Of a stretch of 35,055 nucleotides of DNA, positions 21,020-32,205 are shown piece after piece. The position numbers were made by a program, and so were the translations under genes. The stretch is from an uncultured Mycoplasma sp. (GTDB lineage Bacteria; Bacillota_I; Bacilli_A; Mycoplasmatales; Mycoplasmoidaceae), in assembly GCA_947648205.1 (NCBI GenBank), contig CANSNC010000006.1, positions 1-35,055 of the forward strand, written 5' to 3'. Below the pieces are notes generated by a model. It was not told the origin of the DNA, did not search any database, and saw nothing but the letters and a program-made list of their open reading frames with translations. Each line of letters begins with the position of its first letter. Position 1 is the first letter of the stretch.

Positions 21020-21892
21020 TTAAATATCACTAATAGATTTTAAATATTCTTTTAACTCATGCTTTATTTCATCATGTTCCATTCCAAAGTCAATAACAGC
21101 TTTAATAAATCCCAATTTAGATCCTATATCATATCTTTTACCATCTATATTTTTAGAATATATTTTTTGTTTAGATAATAATGAATTGATAGCAGGTGTT
21201 AATTGTATTTCTCCTGTGCTATCTACATTTACTTTACTAATTTCATCAAAAATTTCAGGATTAAATACATATCTACCTATAATTGCATAATTTGATGGTT
21301 TGTCTTTAATTGATGGTTTTTCAATAACAGAGCTAACTTCAAAAACAGAATCTAAAATATTATTTTTAATCCCTATTATTCCATATTTATTTACATCAGA
21401 ATCATTTACATATTGAACTCCTAATACACTACTTTTAGTTTGATTATAAATATCAATACATTGCTTTAAGGTTGGCTTATGATCATTAATCAAAATATCA
21501 TCTCCTAATAAAATAGCAAATGGCTCATTATTAACAAAATTTTTACCCATCATTATAGCATCACCTAAACCTAATGGCTTTTTTTGAATGATAAATTGAA
21601 CATTAGCAATATCTGCTATTTCTTTAATTTTATAAATATCTTTAAATTTACTTTTGTTTTTTAAATTTTCTTCTAGTTGAAAACTGTAATCAAAGTAATT
21701 TAAAATTGAACTCTTAGATGAAGAAATAATTATTAATATATCTTCAATTCCAGACTTTACAGCATCTTCTACTATAAATTGAATTGTAGGTTTATCTATT
21801 ATTGGTAACATTTCTTTAGGAACAGATTTTGTTATAGGCAAAAATCTTGTTCCTAATCCAGCAGCTGGTATTATAGCTTTTCTAACTTTCAT
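21020..21892 (-). CDS. galU: UTP-glucose-1-phosphate uridylyltransferase
   Basis: A 290-residue enzyme that makes UDP-glucose from UTP and glucose-1-phosphate. The nucleotide-binding signature AAGLGTRFLPITKSVPKEML is intact, as are KPTIQFIVEDAV, KKPLGLGDAI, LLGDDIL and the later VIEKP and GRYVF segments. The start overlaps the GT2 synthase end by 11 bases (ATG inside ...GAAAGTTAG), which indicates coupling. The product probably feeds that synthase, and perhaps glycolipid synthesis. The reading frame has no internal TGA. Confidence 0.95.
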   Translation of the reverse strand: MKVRKAIIPAAGLGTRFLPITKSVPKEMLPIIDKPTIQFIVEDAVKSGIEDILIIISSSKSSILNYFDYSFQLEENLKNKSKFKDIYKIKEIADIANVQFIIQKKPLGLGDAIMMGKNFVNNEPFAILLGDDILINDHKPTLKQCIDIYNQTKSSVLGVQYVNDSDVNKYGIIGIKNNILDSVFEVSSVIEKPSIKDKPSNYAIIGRYVFNPEIFDEISKVNVDSTGEIQLTPAINSLLSKQKIYSKNIDGKRYDIGSKLGFIKAVIDFGMEHDEIKHELKEYLKSISDI

Positions 21893-23534
21893 ATTTTTTC
21901 TCTTTTCTTATTATTTTATAAATTTTTTTATTGCTCATAAGAATCAATAATGGCGATGAAATCATTGGTAGTATCACAAGAAATAGTCAAATAAAATTGA
22001 TATTTTTAATATTAGGAATATAAATATATGTAAAAATAAAAAATATAATTAAAGCAATGGCAAAAATCAATTCTAGTCAACTATATTTGATAGCATCCTT
22101 TAATGAATATTTTTTAGACTTTTTGGGAGTAACAATAAATTTTGCTTTTTTTCCAAAAATCGAAAATATAACAGTAACACATGATGTTATCAACAAAGAA
22201 GGAAATAAAAAATAGTTAAAAATTATCACTCTGATAAATAATCATCATCTCTTTTTGTCTATTAATATAAAATACAAAATTTGATTTAAAAAAGGAACTA
22301 TCATAAAAATTACAATAAATACAATTCATATAGGAAAAAAATCATAGGAAAAATTTAAAGGATACAATATTGTAAAGTTTAATGTTATGACAAAAAAAGA
22401 CATTACAGAAAAAGAAATAGATGTAATGTTCATCCATAAATCCAATTTTTTTCAAAATGGTTGTGGAAGTTTAATTATTTTTTTTCACTTTTTCTTAAAT
22501 AATTCACAATTTCCTTGAGTTCACTTTATGCTTCTTTTTTTGAATGACAAATAGTCTATTGGGAATTTTTCATCACATATTATATTTTTTGCAAATGCAA
22601 TTTCATATCCTATATAAAGTGCATCTATTAAAAATCCTATATCTTCTGATACTATTTCAGGAAACCCTCCAACATTTTCATAACATTCTTTTGATATTAT
22701 TGCACCATGCCCATATAAAGTAGGTATACCAAAAATTTCTCTCATTGTTAATGAAGTAGAAGCACCAGAAAAAACACCTATTGCTCCTGATTTTTCAAAA
22801 CTATTTGTATATCTATTTGATGTATGATTTGCTTGAACTATTCCTATATTTTTATTGTCTTTAAAATACATTAATGATTTACTAATAAAATCTTTTGGAA
22901 TAATTTCATCAGAGTCTAATAAAACAAAATAATCATAGCTTTTATAGTTTTTTAAAAAATTATTTAGATTACCAGCTTTAAATCCCTTATTATTATTTCT
23001 TCTTATTAAATAAACACCTGATTCAAATCTTTCAACAAAATTATTGACTTTTTCAATATAACTTTTATCATCTGAATCATCAAGTATATATACACTATAG
23101 TTTTCATATTCCTGATTCATAGAACATAATAAAGAATTTTCATCAAAATCATTTCTTGTTGTATACAAAAGTAAAACTTTAGGAATATCTGTTTTCTTAG
23201 AAATTATTTTATTACTTTTATATATCTCATTTATACAATCATTTTTTGGTAATATTTGTTTTTTTGCATATGATATATAATACATAATAACAAAACAAAA
23301 ATTCTTAAATCCATCACAATATAATAAAGATAAAAATAAAAAATTTAAAATCATTATTATTTTTACAACCACTGGTGACAATGATAAATCAGCCTTGTAA
23401 AATTGTCTTACAAGAAAAAAGTAAGAACACAAAGCAATTATTACAATTCAGCACATTGTTAAAAATACATAAAAAATAATGTACTTTACATTATTATATT
23501 TTTTTCTTGAACTAAAAAAATGGTTATTTTTCAT
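21882..23534 (-). CDS. Processive GT2 polysaccharide synthase, cellulose-synthase-like
   Basis: A 550-residue membrane glycosyltransferase. Two membrane segments lie near the N-terminus (residues ~18-45 and ~55-85) and four to five in the C-terminal third (from about 365 on). The cytosolic GT-A domain has all processive-synthase motifs: DDSDD at 152-156, DSD at 207-209, ED at 297-298, and a Q..RW-like RSIKWTQG with Trp338 and Gln340. Such enzymes polymerise UDP-sugars and export the chain. In mycoplasmas related synthases make capsular or secreted glucans/galactans (for example GsmA). Ribosome site AGAGG precedes ATG 23534. galU overlaps its end, so UDP-glucose is the likely donor. (TA)n tracts lie upstream. 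Confidence 0.87.
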
Positions 23535-23624
23535 TTTAAATAACCTCTTTTTTCAGAACAACATTTCTATTTATATTGATATAAAAACATTTAAATAAAA
23601 GTAAAGTTAATATTAAATTAATAT

Positions 23625-23665
<41 letters not shown>

Positions 23666-23678
23666 AAGACTAAACTAC

Positions 23679-23699
23679 TATATATATATATATATATAT
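23679..23699. repeat. (TA)10 dinucleotide tract within an inverted repeat
   Basis: A second TA tract, 19 bases from the first. The arms ACTAAAC (23669-23675) and GTTTAGT (23701-23707) flank it, so the whole segment can fold into one long hairpin or cruciform. Confidence 0.85.
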
Positions 23700-23912
23700 T
23701 GTTTAGTAAAATTTGATTTTTTAATTCTTTAGTAATCATAATATTATTTACGCTCACTATCATAAAACAATATAACTTATTCTACAATAAAAATAGTAAA
23801 TAATATTAAATTGTTATAAGACAATTAGTGATTATAAAATGATTTCTTATCTATAAAACCATGTTGTTTATATTAAAATACTTTATATGTATAATAAGGA
23901 GAATTTATAAAC

Positions 23913-25136
23913 ATGAAAGAACTATATAAAAAATATGCAGAGTTAATCATAAAAGTTGGAATTAACTTACAACCAAATCAAGATGTAATTATTTATGCAT
24001 CTACAAATAGTCCAAAATTTGTTAATCAGGTAACAAAAACAGCATATGAAAATGGTGCTAGAAAAGTATCAGTTGAATGAAACAATGAAGAACAGTCTAG
24101 ATTAAACTATTTAAATATGGATGTTGAAGACTTAAAAGAATTTCCTGAATGACAAATAAAAAAATGAGAATACAATGTAGAAAAATTACCATGTTTGATA
24201 CATATTATTGATGAATCACCAGATTTTTTAGAAGGAATTGATATTAAAAAACTATCTGAAATGCAAATGAGCATCTATCCAAAAATTAAACCATTTATAG
24301 ATCAAAGAGATGGAAAATATCAATGAACAATTGTTGGAATTCCTTCAATTAAATGAGCTAAAAAAATATTCCCTAATTTAGATGATAAAGAAGCATTTAA
24401 AGAATTATGAAAATTAATTATTAAAGTAACAAGATTAAATCATAGAGATCCAATTGCTCATTGACAAGAACATGTTAAAAACTTGCACAGCAAAAGAGAT
24501 ATATTAAATAATTATAATTTTGATTATCTTGAATATAAATCAAGCAATGGGACTGATTTGAAATTAGAACTACAAAAAGATCATGTGTGATTAAGTGGTT
24601 CAAAACCAACTATGAATAGAATAAATTATGTTCCTAATATGCCTACAGAAGAAATATTTACAATGCCTGCAAAATATGGAGCAAATGGAATAGTATATTC
24701 AACAAAACCTTTAAGTTATAAGGGAAATCTAATTGAGGACTTTTCAATTGAATTTGTTAATGGAAAAGCAACTACAGTAAAAGCAGCAAAAGGGCAAGAA
24801 GCACTTGAATCTATGATTAACACAGATGCTGGATCATGTTATTTGGGTGAAGTTGCATTAGTACCATATGATTCACCAATAAATAAAACAAATGTGTTAT
24901 TCTATAACACATTATATGATGAAAATGCAAGTTGTCATCTAGCACTTGGAATGGCTTACAAATCAACAATTAAAAATTATCAAAATATGACAAAAGAAGA
25001 TTTTGAAAAGGTAAATTATAATGATTCTGCAAATCATGTAGACTTCATGATTGGTAGTAGTGATCTTGAAATAGTTGGAACAACTTTTGATAATCAAAAA
25101 ATAACTATATTCAAAAATGGTAATTGACAAATATAA
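23913..25136 (+). CDS. Aminopeptidase, M29 family
   Basis: A 407-residue cytosolic metallo-aminopeptidase of the AmpS/PepS/aminopeptidase T family. Likely metal ligands are in the known order: Glu246/247 in MPTEEIFT, Glu313 in LGEVALVP, His342 in YDENASCHLALG, and His375/Asp377 in NHVDFMIGSSDLEI. Numerous Trp codons are TGA. AAGGAG lies 9 bases before ATG 23913. The gap 23764-23912 between this gene and the divergent GT2 synthase has an inverted repeat AATTGT/ACAATT (23809-23826) and TATAAT-like sequence just upstream of the ribosome site. The gene probably stands alone. Confidence 0.93.
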
Positions 25137-25168
25137 AAAAATAACACTTTCAAAAGTGTTATTTTTTC
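25134..25168. terminator. Bidirectional terminator between M29 aminopeptidase and catalase
   Basis: Arms AAAAAATAACACTTT and AAAGTGTTATTTTTT pair perfectly around a two- to four-base loop. The hairpin begins at the aminopeptidase stop codon and lies before the convergent catalase gene. Confidence 0.85.
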
Positions 25169-25219
25169 TTATAATATTTTAATTTTTATTTCTTTTTAAA
25201 TTAAAATTATTTTTAATTA

Positions 25220-26749
25220 TTAAGCATTAACTGGTAATGTATTTTTAACTCTTTCATCTTGAGACATATTAGATAATTCAACAACTCTATTTAAATCTAA
25301 ACCAAGTTTATCACTTAACATAGTTCCATATAGTTTACTTGCTTTATAACATAAAGAAGTTCAACGATACTGAATATTAATATCAGCATCTTTTAAAGTT
25401 GATGCAGTATTATGAATTAATCTTTCCTTTTTAGGATTATCTAAAACTTTATCAAAAAGTAATCCAGGTTGTACAAAATCATAATCTGTAACTTCTTGTG
25501 TAAATCTTCCTTTTTTACTATTGTTTAAAATAATTTCAGGAATTTTATTTGAATCATCTACAATTGCATGTCCTTTAAGTGTAGATGGATAATAATTTGG
25601 AGCACCATTGTAATTCCCATTTACTGTCATACTTCCATCTCTTTGGTTACTAAATGGGCATGTAGCCTTTGGACTATTAACAGGAATTTGTTGATAATTT
25701 GTTCCAAGTCTATATCTGTGTGCATCTTCATAACTAAATAATCTGGCTTGCAACATTTTGTCTGGAGATGAATTAATACCTGGAATAAATCTTGCAGGAC
25801 TAAATGCTGCTTGTTCAACTTCTGCAAAATAATCAACAGGATTTCTATTAAGAACAATTTTTCCAATTTCATATAATGGGTATTCATCGTGAAATCAAAC
25901 TTTTGTAACATCAAATGGGTCATATTCAAATTTATCTACATCATTTGGGTGCATAATTTGAACATAAACTGTTCATGATGGAAATTCTTTTCTTTCAATT
26001 GATTCAAATAAATCTTGAGTAGCAAAATCTGGATTTTCACCAGCCATTCTAATAGAGGATTCAAGAACTCAGTTTTTAATTCCTTGATTTGATTTAATAT
26101 GATACTTAACTCAATAGTAATTTTTTTCATCTGTATATCACATAAATGCATGACTACTAAAACCATGCATGTGTCTATATGTCATAGGAGTACCACGATC
26201 TGACATCAAAATTGTTACTTGGTGTAATGATTCTGGTGTTAAAGATAAAAAATCTCAAAACATATTTGGATCTTTTAAATTAGTTTTTGGATCTCTTTTT
26301 TGAGTGTGAATAAAATCTGGGAATTTAATTCCATCTCTTATAAAGAATATAGGAGTATTATTACCAACTAAATCATAATTACCATCTTCTGTATAAAATT
26401 TAATTGCAAAACCTCTTGGATCACGTGCTGAATCAGCTGACCCTTTTTCTCCTCCAACTGTACTAAATCTTATAAACAAATCTGTTTTTTTACCAAGTTC
26501 TGTAAAAATTTTAGCCTTTGTAAATTTAGACATATTCTTTGTACATTCAAAATATCCATAAGCTCCAGCACCTTTTGCATGAACTACACGTTCAGGAATT
26601 CTTTCTCTAACAAAATGTGCTAACTTCTCTACAAGATATTTATCTTCTAAAAAAGTAAATGTTTTTCCTTTGCCTTCAAGTGTTATTGAAGACATATCAT
26701 TTTCAAGTTTCAATCCATCTGGATTAGTTAAAATATTTTTCTTAATCAT
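25220..26749 (-). CDS. katA: Haem catalase (monofunctional, clade 3 size)
   Basis: A 509-residue haem catalase that splits hydrogen peroxide to water and oxygen. The distal His57 is in [15 protein letters not shown], Asn131 in [12 protein letters not shown], and the proximal haem ligand Tyr340 in [36 protein letters not shown] (in part) is also typical. The size matches the small-subunit, NADPH-type catalases of Firmicutes. The ribosome site AAAGG lies about nine bases before ATG 26749. Catalase is almost unknown in mollicutes and was shown in M. iowae to lower peroxide. No nearby haem synthesis gene is seen, so haem would come from the host. Confidence 0.96.
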
Positions 26750-26882
26750 TTTTTTAATTGCCTTTCTTTTCTATAAAATGCTAAAATTTCAAAAAATAGT
26801 AGCATAGATTATTATATTAAAATTAAAAGATAAGTTAAAAAATATTTTTTTATTTACTACTCTATAGCATTAATAATATAAA

Positions 26883-26930
26883 AAACATGAAGTCAACATA
26901 TATATCAAAACATATGTATAATTCATGTTT
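26883..26930 (-). terminator. Terminator after the CotH lipoprotein
   Basis: An outer stem AAACATGAA/TTCATGTTT (26883-26891 with 26922-26930) encloses a second, imperfect ATATATG-type stem. An A/T-rich tract follows on the minus strand (TTTTTTAT at its end). Confidence 0.6.
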
Positions 26931-26946
26931 AATAAAAAATAATAAT

Positions 26947-28560
26947 CTATAGTCAAGCTTTATCAAGCACATCAAACCTTGTTTTTAATCATGTTTTCAA
27001 ATAGTCTGCAGCTTCTGCTTGAGTTTCAACATTAATTGTACCATCAGGAACATTGTAGTATCTTAGTGTACCTCAACTAGCATCTAAATTTGGATTCTTC
27101 TTTTCTTCCTCTGATAATTTATCATACTCTTTTACAATATTTTGACCAATGTTTCCTCATTTATCATAGTTTTGTTTATAATAGTTTACATATTTTGTTT
27201 TGTATTCATCTATAAGATTAAAAATTTTATCTTTACTTGAGTCACTATTAAATTTTAACCATTTTTGTTTTATTTGATTTTGTACTTCTTGCAATTTATA
27301 AAGTAATACAATTCATGGATTATTTGAATTTACAGCATATAATTTATCAGCATATAAATCCATTGTACTATCTTTTCTATTTCCTAATGCATTATCAAAA
27401 TCCCAAGGTGATGTAAAATGGAGTTTTTTGTCTCCATTTTGACTTAAATCAACATACATATAAAAGCTAGAATTATCAACATCATAATCAAACACTATTT
27501 CCTGTAAGATAATCATTGCAACTGTAGATTCAATATCAACTACATTTGAAATTGCAGTGTAAGCATCAGATATTGTTGTTGATTCAACAATATTTGTTCT
27601 ATCAGAATTAAATTCTCAATATTTATTTTCAATTAATGCTTTGTAACAAATTTTATAAATATTATCTAAATAATTTTTTATAAAATTTTTTTGATCTTCA
27701 GAATAAACTTTACTTTTTATTGCATAATCATAAACTTTAAAAGTCACATCTTTTTTTGTTAGATCATTGTTATTTATTAGTAATTGAGCAGAATTATTAT
27801 AATTTAATTTAAATTGTTCCAATGGTTTTTCAAGAGTAGCATAATTATCATATTCTACTAAATAACCAATATCTGTACCAGTATAATTTTCTGTTGGTTT
27901 ATTGATATTTACACGTCCACTAGAAACTTCATTTTGTTCACAAAGTAAATATATTCCCCAATATTGATCATTAATATATAATTCAACATTTATAAAGTCA
28001 CTTGAGTATTCACCAATTGGTTTATACAATAATTGTCCTAAATAAAAGCCAAGATTATTTCTCAACATTGAACAATCTAATCAATCAGCCAATAACACTC
28101 AATCTTTTGAAGCATAATTACTATTTAATCCAAACATTGTTTGCTTCTCTGAAAATTTAATTCTAAATGGCTTTTTATCATAAATTGTTGTTGTGTTGCC
28201 ACGCACTTTAACTCGTCCATTCAAATTCTCAGTCACTTTATTGTTATTTGCATCTTCTAAGGTAATAGTAGAGTCTTGATATTCAAATGTTGGTTTTATA
28301 AATTCAGTATAATTATTTCCTACATAAATGTCTTTTCTTTCAGTTGCAAAACTAGAATCACCATTTTTTGTATTAATTTTAATTTTTGATAATTTATCAG
28401 ATATAACTGGTGGTTTTATATTTTCTGAATTATTATTACTATCATTACTATTGTTACTATCATTAGTTTGATTATTTTGTGAACAGTTAGTTAACAAAAG
28501 TGTAGTGGGTAACAAAAGTGGAACAGATAATAATCATTGTATCTTTTTATTTTTATTCAT
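26947..28560 (-). CDS. CotH-kinase family lipoprotein
   Basis: A 537-residue lipoprotein. The leader MNKNKKIQWLLSVPLLLP ends in LLLTNCS (Cys27), followed by an Asn/Ser-rich linker. The CotH protein-kinase-like fold is shown by GRVKVRGNTTTIYDKKPFRIKF (part: VRGNTT...KKPFRIKF), the later DWVLLADWLDCSMLRNNLG, ELYINDQYWGIYLLCEQ, and the metal-binding SPWDFDNALGNR. In Bacillus spore-coat CotH the equivalent residues support protein phosphorylation; other members are of unknown function. Being outside the cell, it would need extracellular ATP if active as a kinase. No spore genes exist here. The start at 28560 is the only one that gives a signal peptide. Confidence 0.87.
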
Positions 28561-28864
28561 ATTTCAATCCTTTTTTAATATCAAACATTAATACATTACA
28601 TAAAACACCAAAAGTATTATATTAAATCATCATTATTTGAATTTTACTTTTTAATCATGAAATAATTAATAGTTTACTTTATTTAGATAAATATAAATTC
28701 TGATTAATATCTATCTTATAAATTTCAATAGTAATATACATTAATATTTGAGTTTTAAAAAATGATAGCACATTATTTTAGCATTACAACCTTGCACAAC
28801 AAAAAAGTACACACATTACTTTTACATAATATGTGTGCTTTTTATATTAATGATATTTTATTTT
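28561..28864. other. Intergenic region between CotH gene and small ORF
   Basis: This 304-base stretch has no reading frame worth calling. It contains the terminator hairpin at 28802-28843 and, presumably, the promoter of the CotH gene nearer 28560. I see nothing else in it. Confidence 0.6.
28802..28843. terminator. Terminator hairpin after the acidic protein/small ORF
   Basis: Two 17-base arms (AAAAAGTACACACATTA with TAATATGTGTGCTTTTT) pair with one G-T wobble and one mismatch. T runs are present on both strands. Confidence 0.65.
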
Positions 28865-28993
28865 TTATTTTTTATTTTTAAGCAATTCTAACTCTTTATA
28901 TATTTGTGCTTTTCTATCCAAATAATGTTTATTTATTTCAATAGTATTAGCATATTTTTTATTTCTAGTTATTCTATTATCACTGCATCGCAT
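28865..28993 (-). CDS. Small basic ORF, 42 residues
   Basis: It begins two bases after the stop of the large acidic protein (TAATTATG) and would give MRCSDNRITRNKKYANTIE and so on, ending ELELLKNKK. It is rich in Lys/Arg and predicted helical. The position suggests stop-start coupling. No family is recognised, and chance is a real alternative in such A/T-rich DNA. Confidence 0.35.
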   Translation of the reverse strand: MRCSDNRITRNKKYANTIEINKHYLDRKAQIYKELELLKNKK

Positions 28994-28995
28994 AA

Positions 28996-31275
28996 TTATA
29001 AATTCTTAAGAGCTTCCATCTTTTCTCTAAGATTTTTTCTTTCAGCTTCAATTCTAGCAATGTTTTCTTTGATCTTCTTTTCATATTCTTCAATTCTTCT
29101 TGTCATAGAATCTTCTAATTCAGCAGAATTGAATCTTGTAGTTGGTCTGCTTGGTTGTACTAATGAATCATCTACATATCTGTTTTCAATATTACCATTA
29201 GCAATTTCTTCATATGGTTTTTCTGTAGGTAAATTATAGTTTACTGGAGAAACATAAGTTGTGTTATCTTCATAACTTACTGGTTCAACTTGAGTTGGAA
29301 CAATTGAAGGAGTTCTTTCAAAAGCATCACCAATAGTTAAATAACTATTTCCATGGTTGAATACATCAACAACATCTGTTGATAATGAAGAATCAAGATT
29401 ATTATCTTTATACATTCTTAAATCTTTAATATCTACATATAAGTTAAAGATTTCAGTTTCACTATTTCCTTTAGATAAAACATAGTTTCTAATATTTTCA
29501 ACTAATCTTTTATATAAAGATGACAATTTTGTTTTTCAATTCAATTCAGCATCATCAAGATATTTTTCTTTGCTATCTACAAACATGTTATCTGGAGTTT
29601 CAACTAAATCACTTTCAATTACAATTCCATTATTTCTAAACACTTCATTCATTTTGTAAACCATGAATGCAAATACATTATCTTTTCTTGCTACTTTACT
29701 TGGGTTAGTTAAAATTCTATGAATATCAACTAAGTTAAGAGAAGGAGAAATTGTTGGAATACACCCTTTAATAAAGTTACTTAACTCAATAAAGTAAGAG
29801 AACACAATTTTCTTATTGTAAATACTACTATAGTTAATAAATTGTTCAACTTGAGAAACAAATTTTTCCTTTGATGTTTTATTAACTCAAATTGAAAGAG
29901 TATTTAAGAAATTTTTGTTTACAACAATTTTATTAGATTTAATTACAAATAATTCAGCAAGGTAAATATAGAATAATGAGTTATTAAATTCTAATTTAAT
30001 ATCTAATTGTAAAATTAAATCAAATAAAGATTCAGCACGGTTAGCTGTTTGTCTTACAAAGTCACTTTGTCCAACAGAAAATGCATCAAGATTATTTACA
30101 GATAAATATAGCAAATCATTTAATTTTAAATTGTAGTTATTTAGAACTAACATTCTTCAAATAAAATCATAAATTGATTTTAATGCATGAACATTTAATT
30201 CATAATCATTTTGGAATTCATTATAATCTTCATAACTAATTTGTTCTTCATTATCTTCATTATAATAAGATTCTGGAATTAAAATGTCATTATTTTCTAT
30301 ATCACTATTTGCTGTTGATAAACTAATATCATTAAATCTTTTAACATCTTCATCATAAGGTGAACTTAATTGATCTGATGTCATTGTTTCAGCTTCAAAT
30401 ACTTCATTAGTTGATTCAAGTGCTGTTCATTTATCATCTGCTTGTTGTACATCTGGTTGAGCTTCAACTTCAACATGAGTTTGAACAAAATTATCATCAG
30501 TATCAATTACTGGAATTGCATTTCAATCAACTTCTTCTTCTTTATTTTCTTCTTCAATTGGTTCATCTTGAACTTCTTCTTGTTCAGCATAAACTTCTTC
30601 AACTGGTTGAATATCTTCAACTACTTCTTCAACTTGTTCTTCATAAACAGGTTCTTGAATTTCTTCTTCTACTTGTTCATTAGCTTCAGTTTGAACAACA
30701 AATTCATCATAATTTGTTTCTTCAGCAGTTTGTCATTCTTCTTCATTGAATTGAATTGGTTCTTCTTGAACATTTTCTTCTACTATATATTCTTCAGAAA
30801 CTTGTTCAATATCTTCTTGTCCTTCAGGAACATATTCTTCAGCAACAACTTCTTCTACTTGATCTACAGGTTCAACATATTCATCTTGTGTACTAACTTC
30901 TTGTGCATCCAAAGTAGATGGTGAATCCATATTTGGATTAATAGCTTCTTCATTTTTCATGAATGTGTTGTAAACAAAGAAAAATACATTATCAAATTTT
31001 TTGAAAATTTTCTTAATAGATTTATATATAGGTTTTACATCAGGAATATTTTCTATTCTTTGATCGTTAGTACCAAAATCTTCTTTAACACAAATTAAAT
31101 AAATTTTTTCAGGATCAATTGCATTTTCTTTTATAAATTGTTGAAGTTCTTCGTCGCTTGCTACATCATATAATGATTTGTTAAGATCTAGAATTTCTGA
31201 ATTACTAGTATTTAAATTGTAATCTTCTAGAACCAATTTATTGTCTTGAGAGACAATTAATTTTTTATATTTCAT
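28996..31275 (-). CDS. Large acidic protein, possible cytoskeletal/scaffold protein
   Basis: A 759-residue soluble protein with no signal peptide or membrane segment. Residues ~1-100 form an N-terminal domain with hydrophobic strands (KIYLICVKEDFG). Residues ~105-290 are an unusually acidic low-complexity tract built from Glu, Val, Gln, Pro and Tyr (EEVVAEEYVPE, EEPIEEENKEEE). A more globular, hydrophobic part (~300-590) follows, then a Pro/Thr/Tyr-rich linker and a C-terminal coiled coil (RRIEEYEKKIKENIARIEA). The acidic-plus-coiled-coil design recalls terminal-organelle cytoskeletal proteins of other mycoplasmas (HMW1/P65 type), but no EAGR box is visible and the likeness is compositional only. 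ATG 31275 has GAGGT upstream. Confidence 0.8.
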
Positions 31276-31399
31276 ATATAAAATACCTCATTAGCACTAT
31301 ACTAATAATTATAAAGATAAATAAAATCATTTTCAATATGACAAATACATAATTATACATTTATTATTGAATTTTTATAAAAATATTTTAATTTTATAA

Positions 31400-31442
31400 A
31401 AAAAATAAAAAATAATATTTTCCCTATTATTTTTTATTTTTT
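31400..31442 (-). terminator. Terminator overlapping the end of the two-TM gene
   Basis: A perfect 18-bp stem AAAAAATAAAAAATAATA/TATTATTTTTTATTTTTT (31400-31417 with 31425-31442) with loop TTTTCCC includes the last codons and stop of the gene at 31427-32098. The Lys-rich tail is coded within one arm. Confidence 0.75.
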
Positions 31443-32098
31443 GTCTTGTTTTTAGTAGTTTTTTTTGAATTATTACTGTTTTTATTTGCTTTTGAAGTAG
31501 TCTTATTTACTTGTTTTTTATGTTCTTGTAAATTTGTATTTTTATTATCTACTTTGTTATTATTTTCTAAAATTTCAGATTTTAATTCCTCTTTATATAT
31601 AGAATCAAGCTTCTCTTGCTCCATTTTTTGTTTTTGCAGTCTTGTTGTATTAGCATCAACAAAGTCTTGTATTTCATTAAACTGCTTATCACTTTCTTGC
31701 TTATAATTGATTATTCAATCAATTTGTTTTAATAAAGAAACTGATCCAGAAAATGGAGAACTATAGCACTTTGTAACATAATTAATTAATAAACTATAAT
31801 TTGGATCATTATTTTTTTGCAAATGTTTTTTTGACATAGTAGGAAAACAAATTTGTCCAAACAATGCACACAATATTCCAAGAACAAACATTACTGACAA
31901 TATAATTATTCCAGCAACTGTTAATGAAGTAGTTTTAGTTTCATTTTCACCACTAGTATTCATACCAACCCCTGGAATAATTGCAAGGATTAATCCAACA
32001 ATAGCAAAAACAACTCCAATTGTTCAAAAAGCAATTGTTAAATAAGCATTTCTTTTAACTATTTTATATCTATTTATTAGTTGAATTTTATCTTCCAT
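31427..32098 (-). CDS. Two-pass membrane protein with a Lys/Asn-rich tail
   Basis: A 223-residue protein. Two membrane helices lie at about residues 20-45 (TIGVVFAIVGLILAIIPGVG) and 59-87 (LTVAGIIILSVMFVLGILCA). A short loop with MNTSGENET joins them. The following soluble part contains the FSGSVSLLKQIDWIINYKQES segment, and the last ~50 residues are almost only Lys, Asn, Thr and Ser, as in nucleic-acid-binding or disordered tails. ATG 32098 is the only start before the first helix. I recognise no family. It lies between the acidic protein and the PurA-like gene, all on the minus strand, but terminators on both sides suggest its own promoter. Confidence 0.72.
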
Positions 32099-32171
32099 AA
32101 AATCAATCCTATAGAAAAACATTAATAAATAATAACATAATGAATACAAAATAAATTACTAATATTAAAAA

Positions 32172-32200
32172 AATCTATAACCAAATTATAGTTATAGATT
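32172..32200 (-). terminator. Terminator after the PurA-like gene
   Basis: A perfect 10-bp stem AATCTATAAC/GTTATAGATT (32172-32181 with 32191-32200) with a nine-base loop is followed on the minus strand by seven T. Confidence 0.8.
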
Positions 32201-32205
32201 CTCTT

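Noticed and set aside
30411-30924. Long plus-strand frames rich in Leu/Gln or Phe/Asn opposite the acidic protein
   Set aside because: They are the antisense of the Glu-rich repetitive codons (GAA read as TTC) and have no start signals or family likeness.
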